This document shows positions 46,874 to 59,165 of a DNA stretch of 64,000 bases, one piece after another; positions within the stretch are counted from its first letter, which is position 1; each line of letters begins with the position of its first letter. The notes under the pieces were generated by a model. The model had not been told where the DNA came from, made no database searches, and saw nothing but the letters and a program-made list of their open reading frames with translations. The position numbers and the translations under genes are program-made. The stretch comes from Arthrobotrys musiformis. Lineage: Eukaryota > Ascomycota > Orbiliomycetes > Orbiliales > Orbiliaceae. The stretch is from assembly GCA_036971715.1 (NCBI GenBank), contig JAVHJL010000003.1, positions 4,526,001 to 4,590,000 of the forward strand. The letters are read 5' to 3'.

Positions 46874-49800
46874 ATTGCTTGATTGGGTCGATAGCTGTGA
46901 TCCTTGAGCAAAGTTAGTCTTTTACGAACTAAACGGTTATAATGACAATAGTGACGAGTGCGGGAAGGGAACGGTAGCCGTACTGCGATTTTATAAGTTG
47001 CGGGACCGATGAGTCAAAAGGAATGTTGTTTGTTGGTTGGTTGAGAGTGGAATTTTTGGCGGGGCAGCGTTTTTTTCGAGGTTTCTTTCTTTAGGAAGAC
47101 GACGGGGAAGAACCTTGTTCGGACGTCGACCACGCACGAAAAGTGTTGTGACTCAACTTAGCTTTGGTATTAATTAATATTCCCTCCTTCTGGAAAAAAC
47201 TATCTCAACGGTAAGGTTAACGGTTGTCGGCGAGGGTGTATAAATATCGGTCCAAGTGGATTGAGAAGGTCTTCAACGGTTTAGTTGGTTTTTTTAGTCA
47301 TTGTTGACACTGTGGTGGACATCTGTATCCAGCTGTATCTAGCTACTCGACTGGACCTGCTACTTTAACTCTTTTTAGCGATATCGGCTGTCTTATACCG
47401 ACACTTTATACATACAACTAACGTATTACAGCTATGTAACTATGACTCTTGAAGACTATGGGGAAGGAGTTACAGGTACGGAATTTATTCTTAGGATTTT
47501 GCGTCAAGCTCGTCAATACATAAATAAAATACATCCAAGACGTGCAGGGCGGGCATGTGCCTCGGCATCAATTTTATGCAGAGAATATCTAGAGTGCCAA
47601 ACGTTGCAAACCACCGCTAACATGGATTCATGACTAAACGCAAACAGACGCAAATCGTCGAGACCTTCCTAATTACCCGACTTCCATTTGACGATCGGGC
47701 TGTACTTGTAAAATTTTGTACCGGCGGGTGTATCATAGAATTTGTGGCTGTCCGCTTCGATATCTTTTAGCATGGGGTGTCTGTAAACTTGCCCAATCGG
47801 GCTCGTGTTTTATCTTCTTGAGCTTGCTAGCTATATACCTATACCCGTGGGCCTGGCGTAGAATCGGCAGGTTTTTGTTCGATACATCTAGATCAAACCC
47901 TCCCGATGAATGCATACGGCGGTAAGACACAGGCCGAAATCTACCGATTTGGCTGGCTGACGGTTAAACTAGCATGCGCTGTCTCCATAACTCGTACCAG
48001 TACCGTGGATTGGCAATTGGTCGAAATTCCAGGTAGTATATATATATCGGACGGTCATGGCGAAGAGGATATCGGATGACGCCGATGTGGGGCTGTGGAT
48101 ACAATACGTAACATCATTTAAATTTATTTCGGAATCCCTTGTTGGGGCACGGCGATATATATGGTTCCGGCGTTCCCTTTATTTATTCCATCTTTATTAC
48201 GCTTGAAGCGACCGAATTCATTCCGAAGATATGTACTTGTTCTTCATAGTGTGGTCTTTGATACCGCCTTTCCCTTGAACTCGGAATCGGTTACCGCTAA
48301 TTTCTTGGAAAGCGGTTTATTTAGAAGCATTTCGTTTGGTACGTTCTGTTGCGGAATCTTGATTGTTCAACTAACGTTATAACCTCTAAGCCGAGCTCTA
48401 GAGCGGTGTGTTTTAGAATAACTGGAATCATAAATACTACCCCGCGTGGCAGTGTATGACGCCGTAGCGGGTCATCGTAGATGCTCGACGAGGAACCAAA
48501 CCCTCTCAGACATCACACTCATCTCAGAGGCCAGTACCTCGGTGAGTTAGAGTATATATTTGACACCGGAAATATTGATCAAGGCTGTTGACCCCATGTG
48601 TCGCTGGTCACTCATGTGCGCACGAAGTCGCTAGGTGTATCTTCCTAGAAACGCCGGAGGTGTAGGATAATTACATATATTGTGTATGCTCAAGCTGTAC
48701 GAGTCGTGGAGATATTTTATGAGCACAAAGACCGAATACATAAACACTTGGAGTTGCGACGGGGGGTATTGCGCCTTAAGTTCTAGCTAGACCGATGGTC
48801 GCATAATCGACTTGCGAAGCGGTGATGCTTCGATTTGGTATAATCGCCTTTTGGCCCAATCATCCGAGATAAGTTCAACGAATTCTCATCGCTCTAAAAT
48901 CTTTCGATGTATATATATATATATGTGTACATATTTGGGCAAATCTCAAGTATCCCTTCAGAGTACCTGCTTCTGTCATAGATGCGTGGTAGAGAATCGT
49001 CAATTGATAATTATTTGGTTATCGAACGGGTGTCGCAGAATCCGGCAGCCTGAAAGCGTTATTACAACCATTTTCTAACATCTTTCCAAGAACTCAGAAA
49101 CTATTTTGCGATATGAGTTTGCATAGGTTTTCTCTAAACCACGTAGACAAAATTAGAGCCGTTGGCTAGCAAGTTTTCTTTTTTGTCGTGAAATACCTGT
49201 TGGTATGTGTGTAGAGTGTATACTATAGGGCGTGGCTCGCCTCGGGAAGCCTTTTGTAATAGACGTAAGTTGACAGACCGAGCTTTTTATTGAGGCGTGG
49301 CTTATGGCTTGGTAAGCCAAATAGCTTTGTAATTGTTTCGATCTTCGATCTACATATCCAGCTTGTCGAGGATTAGTGTTAATCAGGTAGTTGGCTTGGT
49401 TCGCGCTCATGGGTAGTAAAAACTCTACATCGCAAGCTGCGACGCTAATTTCTTATGCCCCTCGGTTGGCCTATATTGAACATAAGGACCTTAGTTCAAG
49501 GTGATCTGGATATATCTACGTCATAAGAATATCGTGAGGATCGATACTCCCGTAGTCTCATAGATCGGTCGCTTAGTGACATGTAAGTCGTATATATAGA
49601 AGAATAATAAAATTACTTTAAAGAAGGAAGGAGGAAAGACGGAAAGAAGGAGAAGTTAGAGGTAAGAGAAACTGCGGGCTCTTTAAGTAAGTACCTAAGG
49701 TAACCTGGGTCTAGATCTAGAAACCACTAGTCCTAGAATTCGAACCCTTGCCACCGGAAACTTCCATCTGCGTTGTTGCGCAGAATGCAACAGAACGTCT

Positions 49801-49992
49801 TGGCAAGTCCCGTTTGGGATGTCCGTCAAGAATTTTATGATCGAAATTTCCATCCTCGGCGCAACAATTCTTCCTTCGTTTTCCATCCAGCTCCCCTCCT
49901 CCCCTCCATCTGCTTAACACCGACCGACAACGAACGATACCCACAAAGCCGCACCCCAGCTTTATCAAGACCTATCTTCTACGTCTCTCGCA
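46874..49992. other. 3.1-kb gene-free block
   Basis: Divergent flank of lysyl-tRNA synthetase and TIM17. Small frames (47442-47633, 48161-48382, 48812-49078 and others) lack protein pattern. Simple (TA)n runs occur at about 48030-48050 and 48905-48925, and a GGAAGGAGGAAAGA-type purine tract at about 49625-49660. No tRNA cloverleaf was recognised. Confidence 0.5.
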
Positions 49993-50654
49993 ATGGATCA
50001 CACAAGGGACCCTTGCCCGTGGGTTATTTTCAACGACTTTGGTGGTGCTTTCTGCATGGGTGTACGTTTGGATCTCTCTTTCGACGATTGAGGCAGCAAG
50101 AGACAGAACTAACGATGTTGGCGAGACTTAGGCTATCGGTGGTGCAGTATGGCACGGTGTAAAGGGTTTCCGTAACTCCCCGATGGTATGTTTTCCTGCT
50201 TGAAGAGTGGCCGTAGGTGCAGAAACGATTATACTAACGTCCCCACCTTGAACTATAGGGCGAACGAAGAATCGGTGCGATAACAGCCATCAAAGCTCGT
50301 GCCCCGGTATTAGGCGGAAACTTCGGTGTCTGGGGTGGTCTTTTCGGTACATTTGACTGCGCCGTCAAGGGAATCCGCAAGAAGGAGGACCCGTATAATG
50401 CCATCATCGCTGGTTTCTTCACCGGTGGTGCCTTGGCTATTCGTGGAGGTTACAAGAGTGCCAGAAACTCGGCTATTGGTTGTGCCATCCTGCTAGCTGT
50501 TATTGAAGGCGTCGGCATCGGACTTGGTATGCTCCAAATACAAGAGGGACACTTGAGGGGACAAATAGGTGCTAACTTTGGCGATGTAGGACGACTTTTG
50601 ACCCCACCACCACTGCCGCAACAACTCGAACAACAACAAGGATCGCTAGCTTAG
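49993..50654 (+). CDS. TIM17: mitochondrial import translocase subunit Tim17, 172 aa
   Basis: The model is join(49993..50061,50132..50185,50259..50654), 172 aa. It is a core subunit of the TIM23 presequence translocase of the mitochondrial inner membrane, closely matching the conserved pattern: N-terminal DHTRDPCPWVIFNDFGGAF, then GAVWHGVKGFRNSP, IKARAPVLGGNFGVWGGLF, FDCAVKGIRKKEDPYN, IIAGFFTGGALAIRGG. Four hydrophobic transmembrane segments with GxxxG-type packing are visible, and the acidic N-terminus needed for presequence gating is present. Exon 2 is a 54-nt micro-exon. All introns are phase 0 (GTACGT, GTATGT; acceptors CTTAG and CTATAG with ACTAAC branch). The C-terminal ~25 residues are Pro/Gln-rich and variable in the family. 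Confidence 0.95.
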
Positions 50655-51824
50655 TCCATGGAATCATGGCTCCACGAAGATCGACTGGGCGAAGTACACA
50701 GGGCTTTCCGAATGCACGCGGTGGCGGTTTACATCTTGATTTATACCTTCCCGCGCCGCCAATCTCCTATCATCCACCATCACTCTTCAACCCTACACTT
50801 TCAGCATCGAAAACTATAACTGAACGAGAATACCGCAACACCTTGTACAAAAGTTCCTGGCCTCCATTTCTTTTCTAAATTTCGGGGTTTTCTTATTGGT
50901 TTGGCGTTAATGAACAGAATCACACAGCATGGCAAGATATGATTCACGGGGTTAAGCTCGCTGGGGTGTATGCTTTTTCCTTTTACTGGCTATTTTGGGC
51001 AAAACATCTTTTTTCCTTCCGACATTTTCCCGCTTTCTTCTGCCTCCAGCTTTCTTAATGATTCAAGGGCATGTGCTGGTTGCAGATAAACTACGTCTCT
51101 ACTCTTATCCTTGACCTCCTTGGGCTTATTTTCGCGCCTAGGGGGCAATTTTGCTTAGACATCTTCTGGTATATAGGATTTCAATAGACTTTTACATTTT
51201 TTTTTTTTGTCTAGCCGATTCTTCTTGGATTAAGCACCGATCACCGATCCGACTTTGGCTTCGCCACCGCTTAGCTTGGGATAGGATTACATAACGAGAT
51301 TGACATCACGATATCAACTGCAGCGCTTTCCAAATCCGCTCGTATTGAAAAACCTGGTGGGAGATTGGATTGATTTACGGTGGCAAGATCGATCTAGATG
51401 CAGTTATAACGAGGAAAACCAAAGCTGTATATTAGGACCCCTGGTCCGAAATCTAAGATCTCCTCGCAGCCGACGAACCGAATCTTGGGATTTTACCACA
51501 CATGCACAACGCAAAGTTGCCAAGATTCGACGACATGGGTATGACGACAGAACTGCGGGTTGGAATAACGTTAATATGAGGGTATGGGAATGGAGGGCTC
51601 TGTGCGAGGCATCTTGATGTCAATATTGAGTATTTTATCGTATATTTTAGCTAGCGGTTGTGCATCAGTATGTGAGGGATGGGTTCTGCGGTGGGATATA
51701 AAACTGCCATTCCTCACTGCTTTTCATGTCAATGGTGCTCAATTGCGAGGGTACACTTAGTATTTCAGTCAAACTGTCGATGCCAGGGGAAGCTATTACC
51801 AATTGGTAGAGGCATATATCCAAA
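50655..51824. other. intergenic, no supported gene
   Basis: TIM17 3' flank and promoter side of the beta-lactamase-like gene. A T-rich run lies at about 51197-51210. Short frames only. Confidence 0.5.
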
Positions 51825-53818
51825 ATGATTCTAAAATCTATATATGTTTCTCTAATTTCAATTCTCGCGGCCACACCTCCATCCCTTCAAGCCGCAACTC
51901 CACGATGCGCAGTCGAAGGCGCGCTCCTACCCCGTCCCACCAACGTTTGTAACCATCCAGCGTTTAAATCCGCATCTTCGAAGTTATCATCGTATTTCGA
52001 CACTGCGATAGCCGGTAATATATCAGCTGGCTTTGATACAGTCAATACATCCTTCGCCGTGGCATTCGTATCTCTCCAAGCATCAAACAGCCCAATATAT
52101 ACATATACCCACCTGAGCCCTGCTAATGAACATGGCACTAAACATATCAATGGCGACTCGCAGTTTCTAATCGGTTCGATTTCGAAGCTGTTTACCGACG
52201 TGGTGTTATTGAAGAGCGGGGTGGATTTGGAGGAAAAGGCCACGAAGTTCTTACCAGAGTTGGGGAGGAAGAGGGGTTTGATTCGGTGGGGGGATGTTAC
52301 TCTTAGAGATTTGGGAGAGCATTTGGCCGGCGTGGGGCCGAATTGTGAGTTCTTACATACCTTTTTACGTTCCAAAACCAGGTGGTCGTTGGCAGGCGCG
52401 ATCTACCGATTGCTAACAATTGACATGAAGATGGGTTCCCAGAGATATACGGTTTGATACCGCTCTACCAACAGCTCGGATTCCCGCCGGTTGAAAAGAG
52501 TGACTTTCCACCTTGCAACGTAGCAGGGCTGAATAAAGCGTGCACAAGACAGCGTATGCAATTTCACGATATCGAAAATGACCCGATCAGTGCTAATATG
52601 TCTGATAGAACTTCTCGACGGCCTAACGAAAGCCCGTCCTGTAACGCCAGTCGGCGAAAGAGCCGTGTACTCCAACCTCGCATTCTCGTTGATATCACTA
52701 GCCCTAGAGAGGGCAACGGGGAAGAATTACACCACTTTACTTGACGATTTGGTAGTGAAGCCGCTGAAGTTAAATAATACTGGCGTTTCACCGGGTGATA
52801 CCGCAAAGGCTGTTATCCCGCCGGTCGATAACGGGTGGGGTGCCGATTATGCGTTTAGTGCTCCGTATGCCCCCGCCTATCCTCCTTAAGGGCAGGCATA
52901 GTAGAATGCTAACGAGGGTAAATAGTGCGGGAGGTCTGTATTCTTGTATCAACGACCTCTCGGTCCTCGCCTTGTCAGTTCTGAACAAGTCACTCCTCCC
53001 ACCCCCCACACTCAGAAAATGGCTAAAGCCCACATCTTCAACTCCGAATCTTCAATACTCAATCGGTCTTCCGTGGGAGATCTACAGAACAACAAATCTC
53101 ACCCCGGCGCATCCGCATACGGTAGATATATACGCCAAAGATGGTGGTGCATATGGCTATGTTTCCAGGATCGGTATTATTGATCAATATGGAGTGGGAT
53201 TTGTAGTACTCACCGCAGGAGATACGGAGGCTATGTATCCTATCGCAGAAGCTACAGTTGCGACGTTGATGCCGGCGGTCGAAGAAGCTACAAGAAGCGA
53301 AGCCGAGAAGTATACTGGTGTTTTTGGTGGAAGCGAGGGAATCCATGGGGTTGTTGCGAATTTCACGATTGACAGCGGGCCAGGGATCAAACTTGGCTCG
53401 TTGGTAAGGAATGGATCTGATATCTTGGAAGGTATTGGGAAGATATGGGAAGGTCAACCGGTCAGTCTTGGTCCCTTGTCTAAAGATTTTAGGATCTATC
53501 CAATGGAAATATCCCCACATCATGGCGGGCAACAAGAAGATTATTAAAGAAGACTGGAGGATCGCGATGGAGATTACAGGGAGTATTGGCAGCGATAATA
53601 AGTCGCAGCTACCAAGCGCAGGTGCGTTTAGCAAAGGGTGCAATACTTGGCAGACTTATGATTTGCTATATTATGGGGGGCAGCCTATGGATAGAATTGT
53701 ATTCTGGCTGAACGGGACTACGAAGGGGGTAGTGGGGGTTGAAGTGCCATTCTTGAGGAGCGGGGTCTTAAAGATATTAGACGATGAAGTAGTAGCGAAG
53801 ATGGAGAGGGCAAACTAG
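51825..53818 (+). CDS. secreted serine beta-lactamase-like (AmpC/penicillin-binding fold) protein, frameshifted near 3' end
   Basis: The exons are 51825..52344, 52431..52553, 52609..52864 and 52926..53818. A signal peptide is evident (MILKSIYVSLISILAATPPSLQA). The catalytic serine motif SISK (S118-K121) and a YSN motif (Y235) mark the class C beta-lactamase/DD-peptidase-like fold used in fungi by esterases and secondary-metabolite or peptide hydrolases. AGGLYSCINDLS is another family hallmark. Introns use GTGAGT, GTATGC and GTATGC donors. The ORF from exon 4 stops at 53547 (506 aa). Conserved-looking sequence continues in the next frame (KEDWRIAMEITG, LPSAGAFSKGCNTWQTYDLLYYGG) to a stop at 53818. 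A one-nt insertion (or two-nt deletion) near 53520-53552 therefore truncates the last ~90 residues, unless it is a sequencing error. No GT-AG intron could bridge it. Confidence 0.75.
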
Positions 53819-53966
53819 ATAAGGCGTTCAACGACATCTAAAAACAGTATCGTAACATAAGATATCATTAGTTCCATCAAAACAATGCTCTATGGTTATC
53901 GCAAACTCCGCAACCTGAACGCCAAAGCCACCAGTATAATACAATATGAAACAAAAAATCGGGATC

Positions 53967-54967
53967 TTATCTGCCCCCTTTGACTGGCATTGTGAATCCT
54001 CTGGTCATGAAATCCGCATCCTTTGGTTTCTTGCCGCTAAGGTCTTTGTCGTTTGTGAAGAGACTTTTGACATTGTCGCTCATCTCCAACTTGCGCCTCT
54101 TTGCCCTTTCCTCCACATCACCGAGAACCTTAGATGCGATATCGCTGACTGTCGATGGTTTTGATTTCTTTTCCTTGGATTCTCCATTGGATTTATCTTT
54201 CTTCCTATCGCCCTCTTTGTCGTCCCGCTCCTTATCCTTGTTCTTTCTCTTCTTGCTGGACCCTTTTTTTAACGAGTGGCTCATCCCCGCAGCTGCTAGT
54301 CTCTCCCTCCTCTTCTTCAACAACTCAATATCCTTTTCTTCGGTGGGATTTATTTTAACCACCCCGTCCTCCTTGTCGAACTTTTCGGAGCAAACCAAAC
54401 ATGTGTCCTCCTTGATCTCCTTCACAGCCGCTTCAGCGAAAGCGTGACCACACGGTACCAAATAAACAGAATGAGTTCCCGGTCCCAATTCCTTCCTAGT
54501 AATCGGGCAGACCCAAACCTCCTTCCTCCCACTAGCACCGTTACCATTCATGATACCGCCATTGAGAACCTCATCCGCCCTGTCCTTTTCTTCGCCAACC
54601 TCAAACTTGACGTGGATGATATCTTTCAACCCCTTGACACCAGAGACCTTCATAACATCCTCCCCATCGCCGAATTTATCAGGTGTTATTAACCATTCTA
54701 TCACCGCGTCTTTGTTGAACAGCCGACCGTGGGAATCCGAGACCACCGGGGACTTCAGAGGGGTTTTGGAGAGGGGACAGAAGGACCAGTGGTAGGTAGC
54801 GTTTTGGGAAGATTGGGAACGGAGTTCGGAAGTTGTCTTTTGACGGGTGGGGGATTTGACGAGTTCCCGACGGGTAGGGATGCTGTGGAGAGTTTAGATG
54901 TTAGCCATGCTGCTAAAGAGATGGGATTATGGGTGTGAGATGCTTGCCTGCCACCGTCATTACCCAT
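53967..54967 (-). CDS. RTF2: Rtf2, replication termination factor 2, 311 aa, GC-AG intron
   Basis: The model is complement(join(53967..54882,54948..54967)), 311 aa. Exon 1 is only 20 nt (MGNDGG...). The intron begins GCAAGC after an AG, so it is a GC-AG type intron; it contains a GCTAAC branch and ends CCACAG. The join reads GGSIPTRRELVKSPTRQK, the usual Rtf2 start. The Rtf2 RING-like domain follows: WSFCPLSKTPLKSPVVSDSHGRLFNKDAVIEW, WVCPITRKELG, YLVPCGHAFAE, CLVCSEKF, with cysteines and histidine of a degenerate RING pair. The C-terminal ~110 residues are Lys/Glu/Ser-rich and nuclear-localisation-like. Rtf2 acts in replication-fork barrier function and pre-mRNA splicing in fission yeast. It is convergent with the beta-lactamase-like gene. 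Confidence 0.92.
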
Positions 54968-55668
54968 GATTATAGGCGGGTACGAAAACTATTGAATGAT
55001 GTTGAAGTTTCAATCGGGTTGGGTGACAATAATTGATGTCTGGCGCAGAATGTTGCTGTGGGAGAGAAGTGGCGATGGGAGGTTGAACAAGCAGACAGTG
55101 AAGACCAAATGCGACGCGATGTGGCGAATACACACCACGCCAGCCACACATCAGGATTCAGATCCTGGTTATTGTGGCGGTGCACGGATATATCAAAACG
55201 GCCGACGCCGAAAAAAGCTTCCCCAGATTCGACACCTCGACATCGAACTCGCAAACCATGCGGCATTCGGCTGAGACGCAGAAATCTCCGGAGCCCTCGG
55301 CATATGTAGCTGTATAAGGAGCGCCGAATTCGGACTACTTTCCTTTTTCCTTTTTTTTGTCTTACCAGAGGGAACTTGAGTAGATTGAGTACCTATAGCT
55401 ATAAAGTACCTCGGTCCTTGTTGGTGTCTCGGCCTTAACATGCTCCCAACTGCATTGAGGTCTTGTGCGCCGCGAAGAGTATTATTATATAAGCCTGGTA
55501 TGCACACTTCCGCAACCCCCCGTTCGTAGCTTGATCGAATTAAATTCCATAGCATTAACTTACAAGTCTAGCTCCTTGCGCATAGCATCTTCCTACAAGC
55601 AATCTGTATATTTTATACCCACCACAGTAACCCCACCACGGAGTAAAGCAGCACACTACTCCACCAAA
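54968..55668. other. divergent promoter region of RTF2 and pantothenate synthase
   Basis: Some plausible open frame precedes the pantothenate synthase ATG in the same frame (from a GTG at 55465) but without a methionine. No separate gene is supported. Confidence 0.5.
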
Positions 55669-56592
55669 ATGAAGACATACCATGCGGTTTCAACCTACCG
55701 CGCCTGGCGGTACTCCCTCCCGCCAACCTCTACGGTCGGCGTAGTCCCCACAATGGGCGCCCTCCACGCAGGTCATATATCCCTCGCCCGTGCCGCGGCA
55801 TCCGAGAATACACACGTAGTAGTCACCATCTTCCTCAACCCGGCGCAATTCTCTCCAACCGAGGATCTAGCTTCGTACCCGAAGACGCTAGAGACCGATT
55901 TACAAAAATTGGAGGAGCTGAATGCTTCGTTGCCCGATGATGTCCCCGGACGGGTTTCTGCGGTTTTCGTCCCGACTGTTGCGGAGATGTACCCCGCTGG
56001 GATCCCATTAGTCAGAGACCAACAAGTCGGAACTTTTGTGGAAGTCATCCCGTTGTCGGCGAAATTGGAAGGTGGTACAAGGCCACATTTCTTCAGAGGG
56101 GTTGCAACGGTCTGTACGAAGCTGTTCAATATCACAAGTCCTAATAGGGTGTATTTTGGGCAGAAGGACGTTCAGCAGACCGTTATTATCAGACGGTTAT
56201 TGTTGGATTTGCAATTCGATATTGAGTTGAGAGTTATTCCCACAGAAAGGGAGAAGGATGGGCTAGCGATGAGTTCCAGGAACGTCTATTTGAAGGGAAG
56301 GAGGAGGGAGATTGCTATTACAATCCATAACGCCTTGAAGGCTGTGGAGGAGATGTATCAAAACGGGGAGAATAAAGCTAGTGTGTTACTGGAGAAGGCA
56401 AGGGAGGTAGTAAGCAATGCGGGAAGCGAAGTCAAACTAGATTATGTCAGTTTGAATGAGCCGGAGCTACTGGAAGAAGTGGAGGTTGTAGAAAAGGGTA
56501 AAGGGATCATCTTGAGTGCGGCGATGTGGGTTTTGCCGAGGGAGGAAGGGGAGGGGACTGTGAGGCTGATAGATAACTTGGTCCTGTCGTAG
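55669..56592 (+). CDS. PAN6: pantothenate synthase (pantoate-beta-alanine ligase), 307 aa
   Basis: A single exon, 307 aa, starting at the first in-frame ATG (MKTYHAVSTY). The frame is open upstream to a GTG at 55465, but no ATG lies there. It catalyses ATP-dependent condensation of pantoate with beta-alanine to pantothenate, the coenzyme A precursor. Visible motifs are VPTMGALHAGH (HxGH at residues 33-36, adenylation), NPAQFSP, VVATVCTKLFN-like region (GVATVCTKLFNI), YFGQKDVQQ and GLAMSSRNVYL (ATP-binding KMSKS-like). Length matches PanC/Pan6. The protein lacks a signal peptide and is expected in the cytosol. No sign of transfer or disruption. Confidence 0.94.
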   Translation: MKTYHAVSTYRAWRYSLPPTSTVGVVPTMGALHAGHISLARAAASENTHVVVTIFLNPAQFSPTEDLASYPKTLETDLQKLEELNASLPDDVPGRVSAVFVPTVAEMYPAGIPLVRDQQVGTFVEVIPLSAKLEGGTRPHFFRGVATVCTKLFNITSPNRVYFGQKDVQQTVIIRRLLLDLQFDIELRVIPTEREKDGLAMSSRNVYLKGRRREIAITIHNALKAVEEMYQNGENKASVLLEKAREVVSNAGSEVKLDYVSLNEPELLEEVEVVEKGKGIILSAAMWVLPREEGEGTVRLIDNLVLS

Positions 56593-58787
56593 CTTCACAT
56601 ATCTCAAACAATACTATGATTATATAGTGTAGCTTCGGAGCGAAAGGAAGCAAGTAACTATATGGAGGCACATGGCCAGACTTTCCAGAACCACTTGGCG
56701 ATCCATGGGCCCTGATATCAGTACTAGAGCAAGATCATATCTTACAGAATCTATCTTGTAATGTAACATCACGGGAGCTCTCTAAAACGTGCACGAATAA
56801 TCTTCTGTCCTCTAAATACTTCCATGAACTTAGCCACATAAATTCGAGATATAGCTACAAGGCATAAGCCGTGTCACATAAAAGCCCCATCATCTATAAA
56901 TTTAACGCTTAAAATCGTAGCCACGCGTGGCCTCCCTTAAAATTATCCCCATCTTGGGTGGAAAAATACACATACACACGTATACGGCTAGACCTCGGTC
57001 CTTTTAAACTAGTTCTCAACGGTGCATATCGATATCATATATACCACATAAACGTAGGCATTCCACCCGTATTAAATATCACATACAAACGTCGCAAAAA
57101 CCCAGAGCCCTTAAATTTTACGGTGAACGGACCACCCTGGGTGAGGCTGGGAACGAGACCACGGTGAACTGGTTATAAAGATAAAAGTGTTAAATATTAG
57201 GAGGACATCGCGCTATCGATGAATACAAGAAAATCGTGCTCTAGGTCTGTTGAGTCAATGAGAGGCCCCTTATATGTAGAGACATATTCTACTTATCTCT
57301 AAGCGGGCAGTACTATGGCTAGTATACCCTCTTAGTATAGACGTTTGAGACAACCATTCTCCTAGAAACAACTACCCATCTATATATATAATGAGGTAAA
57401 TTGCAAAGGAAACATGTTAACATGAACTCTTTTCTGCCGCCAGATAGAGCATGAAACTGCGAACAAGCTTGCAAGCCTTACGCGCCTCAAATAGTTCCGG
57501 CTCTTGTTGCTTGCATATGCATAATAGTCGAGCTAGTAAAGCGGCACAGCTGCACAGTATACTAGCATTGCATAGATGAAATATAAATTGCGATATTGGA
57601 CAAGTCACAACTACAATCCCCCTCCCGCCCCAAAGAGGAATGAGCATATATATACTAAAAATACTCGAGGTTACGAAACCAGCGCCGATGGACGCAGAAG
57701 TTCCTACACAGTTTAAAATACGCGGCAGAAATTTAAAATATGCTGCTAACGGCAACAAAAGATTTCGAAAATGAGGTAGGCATTTTATATTGCATGTCCC
57801 TCGGAGGCCGAAATTTTTTTGAGCTACCTACGTAATTATATATTGTGAGCGCGGGACACCGATACATCAATATGGTATCAGCAAACTAGTCAAGCAAGGC
57901 CATGCACCGTGACAGGCAGACGAATACCGCGTATACCACATGTGAATTGAATTATATATATGTAAAGTCGATTTAAAGAATTCGAAGAGACCAGACCTTC
58001 TTCGGTATGTACGGAAGAAAGTCTCACCGATATACGTGCTACCTCTGAGGGCACCAGATATGTACACATTGTCCAAAACCGAAGCGCAAAGCATGAGAAG
58101 AACATAATATTATGAATGAATATGCCAAGTTCGATCCATGTCGACGCTAACTAACAAACTAATAGGCCGCACTGTTCCGCAGTACTTGCGATATCATGTT
58201 ATCGGAGCATTGGAGGTTTACCATACTACATATATTAGTGAATAAATTCCTAATTAATTCTTGTCTTTAATATGGAATGAAGACACTGAAATTGGATGTT
58301 TATACAAGTATACTTCTAGTAAAACCAGGAACATGTTTATAGACGGAGTCGGAAGTAGCCTCGTATGATCATTGCTCAGGGCGTATAGCGTAGATACCGA
58401 GAATTATAATTATGGAGGGATATGTAGTAAACATCTATGAGTCATATGGATACTGTACTAGGAATCCGAGTTAGGTCTAAGCTCTACTATAGTCCGGGGC
58501 CGCTTCTAGGCCTGCTTATTTCATTGTGTATTACGTCTGTATTTATTCTTCATAAAAAGATTCGATATGGTATACAAGATCTTAAGAGCAGGCTTGAATG
58601 GCAAACTGGCCACGTGGACATATCGTCTTTGAGAATAAATTTTATATACAGGCTCGTGTCCTTTTTGCATTCTTAGAAGGACACCGGTGTCATGAGCTCC
58701 TTCTCATATCTCGCCTTGTTATATGAGTGGCACAGTATACGAATACCGTAGCTGAGCTGAGTTAATCATCGTAATATTTTCAATAAA

Positions 58788-59165
58788 ATGATTTTATATC
58801 ATAGGTACGCACCGGATGAAACGAAACAGCCCGGCAACAATAACTCACAAGTTTCCGTGCCGGCTACGGTTTCACGTCGCACGTATGTGCCATTTTCCCG
58901 CAACAATATATACTCTGTACCTTACATCACGCAGAGGAATGTGAAACGTGGCAGGAACGACCAATGGGAAATGTATGGCGAAATCGCGTTCAAACTCCAA
59001 CTTGCTCAAGTTTCTCATTTGAGCGGTTCGATTCCGGCCCAGCCGTTTCAAGAGCGGACCCGAAGGACCATGTACTACGCGACAGTGGTTCGTAACCCGG
59101 AACATGGGTACGATCTACGAGTTCAACACGCGAAAGAGTTAAATATAGTTAGCTGGTCGTGGTAG
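58788..59165 (+). other. weak candidate coding fragment, 125 codons
   Basis: The frame runs ATG..TAG with GC-richer composition than its surroundings and a somewhat protein-like central part (NDQWEMYGEIAFKLQLAQVSHLSG). No introns or family pattern could be assigned, and the antisense frame is also open for 77 codons. It may be a decayed gene or chance. Confidence 0.2.

Noticed and set aside
49660..49770. tRNA-like B-box (GGTTCGAATTC on the minus strand)
   Set aside because: No matching A box or cloverleaf could be drawn around it.
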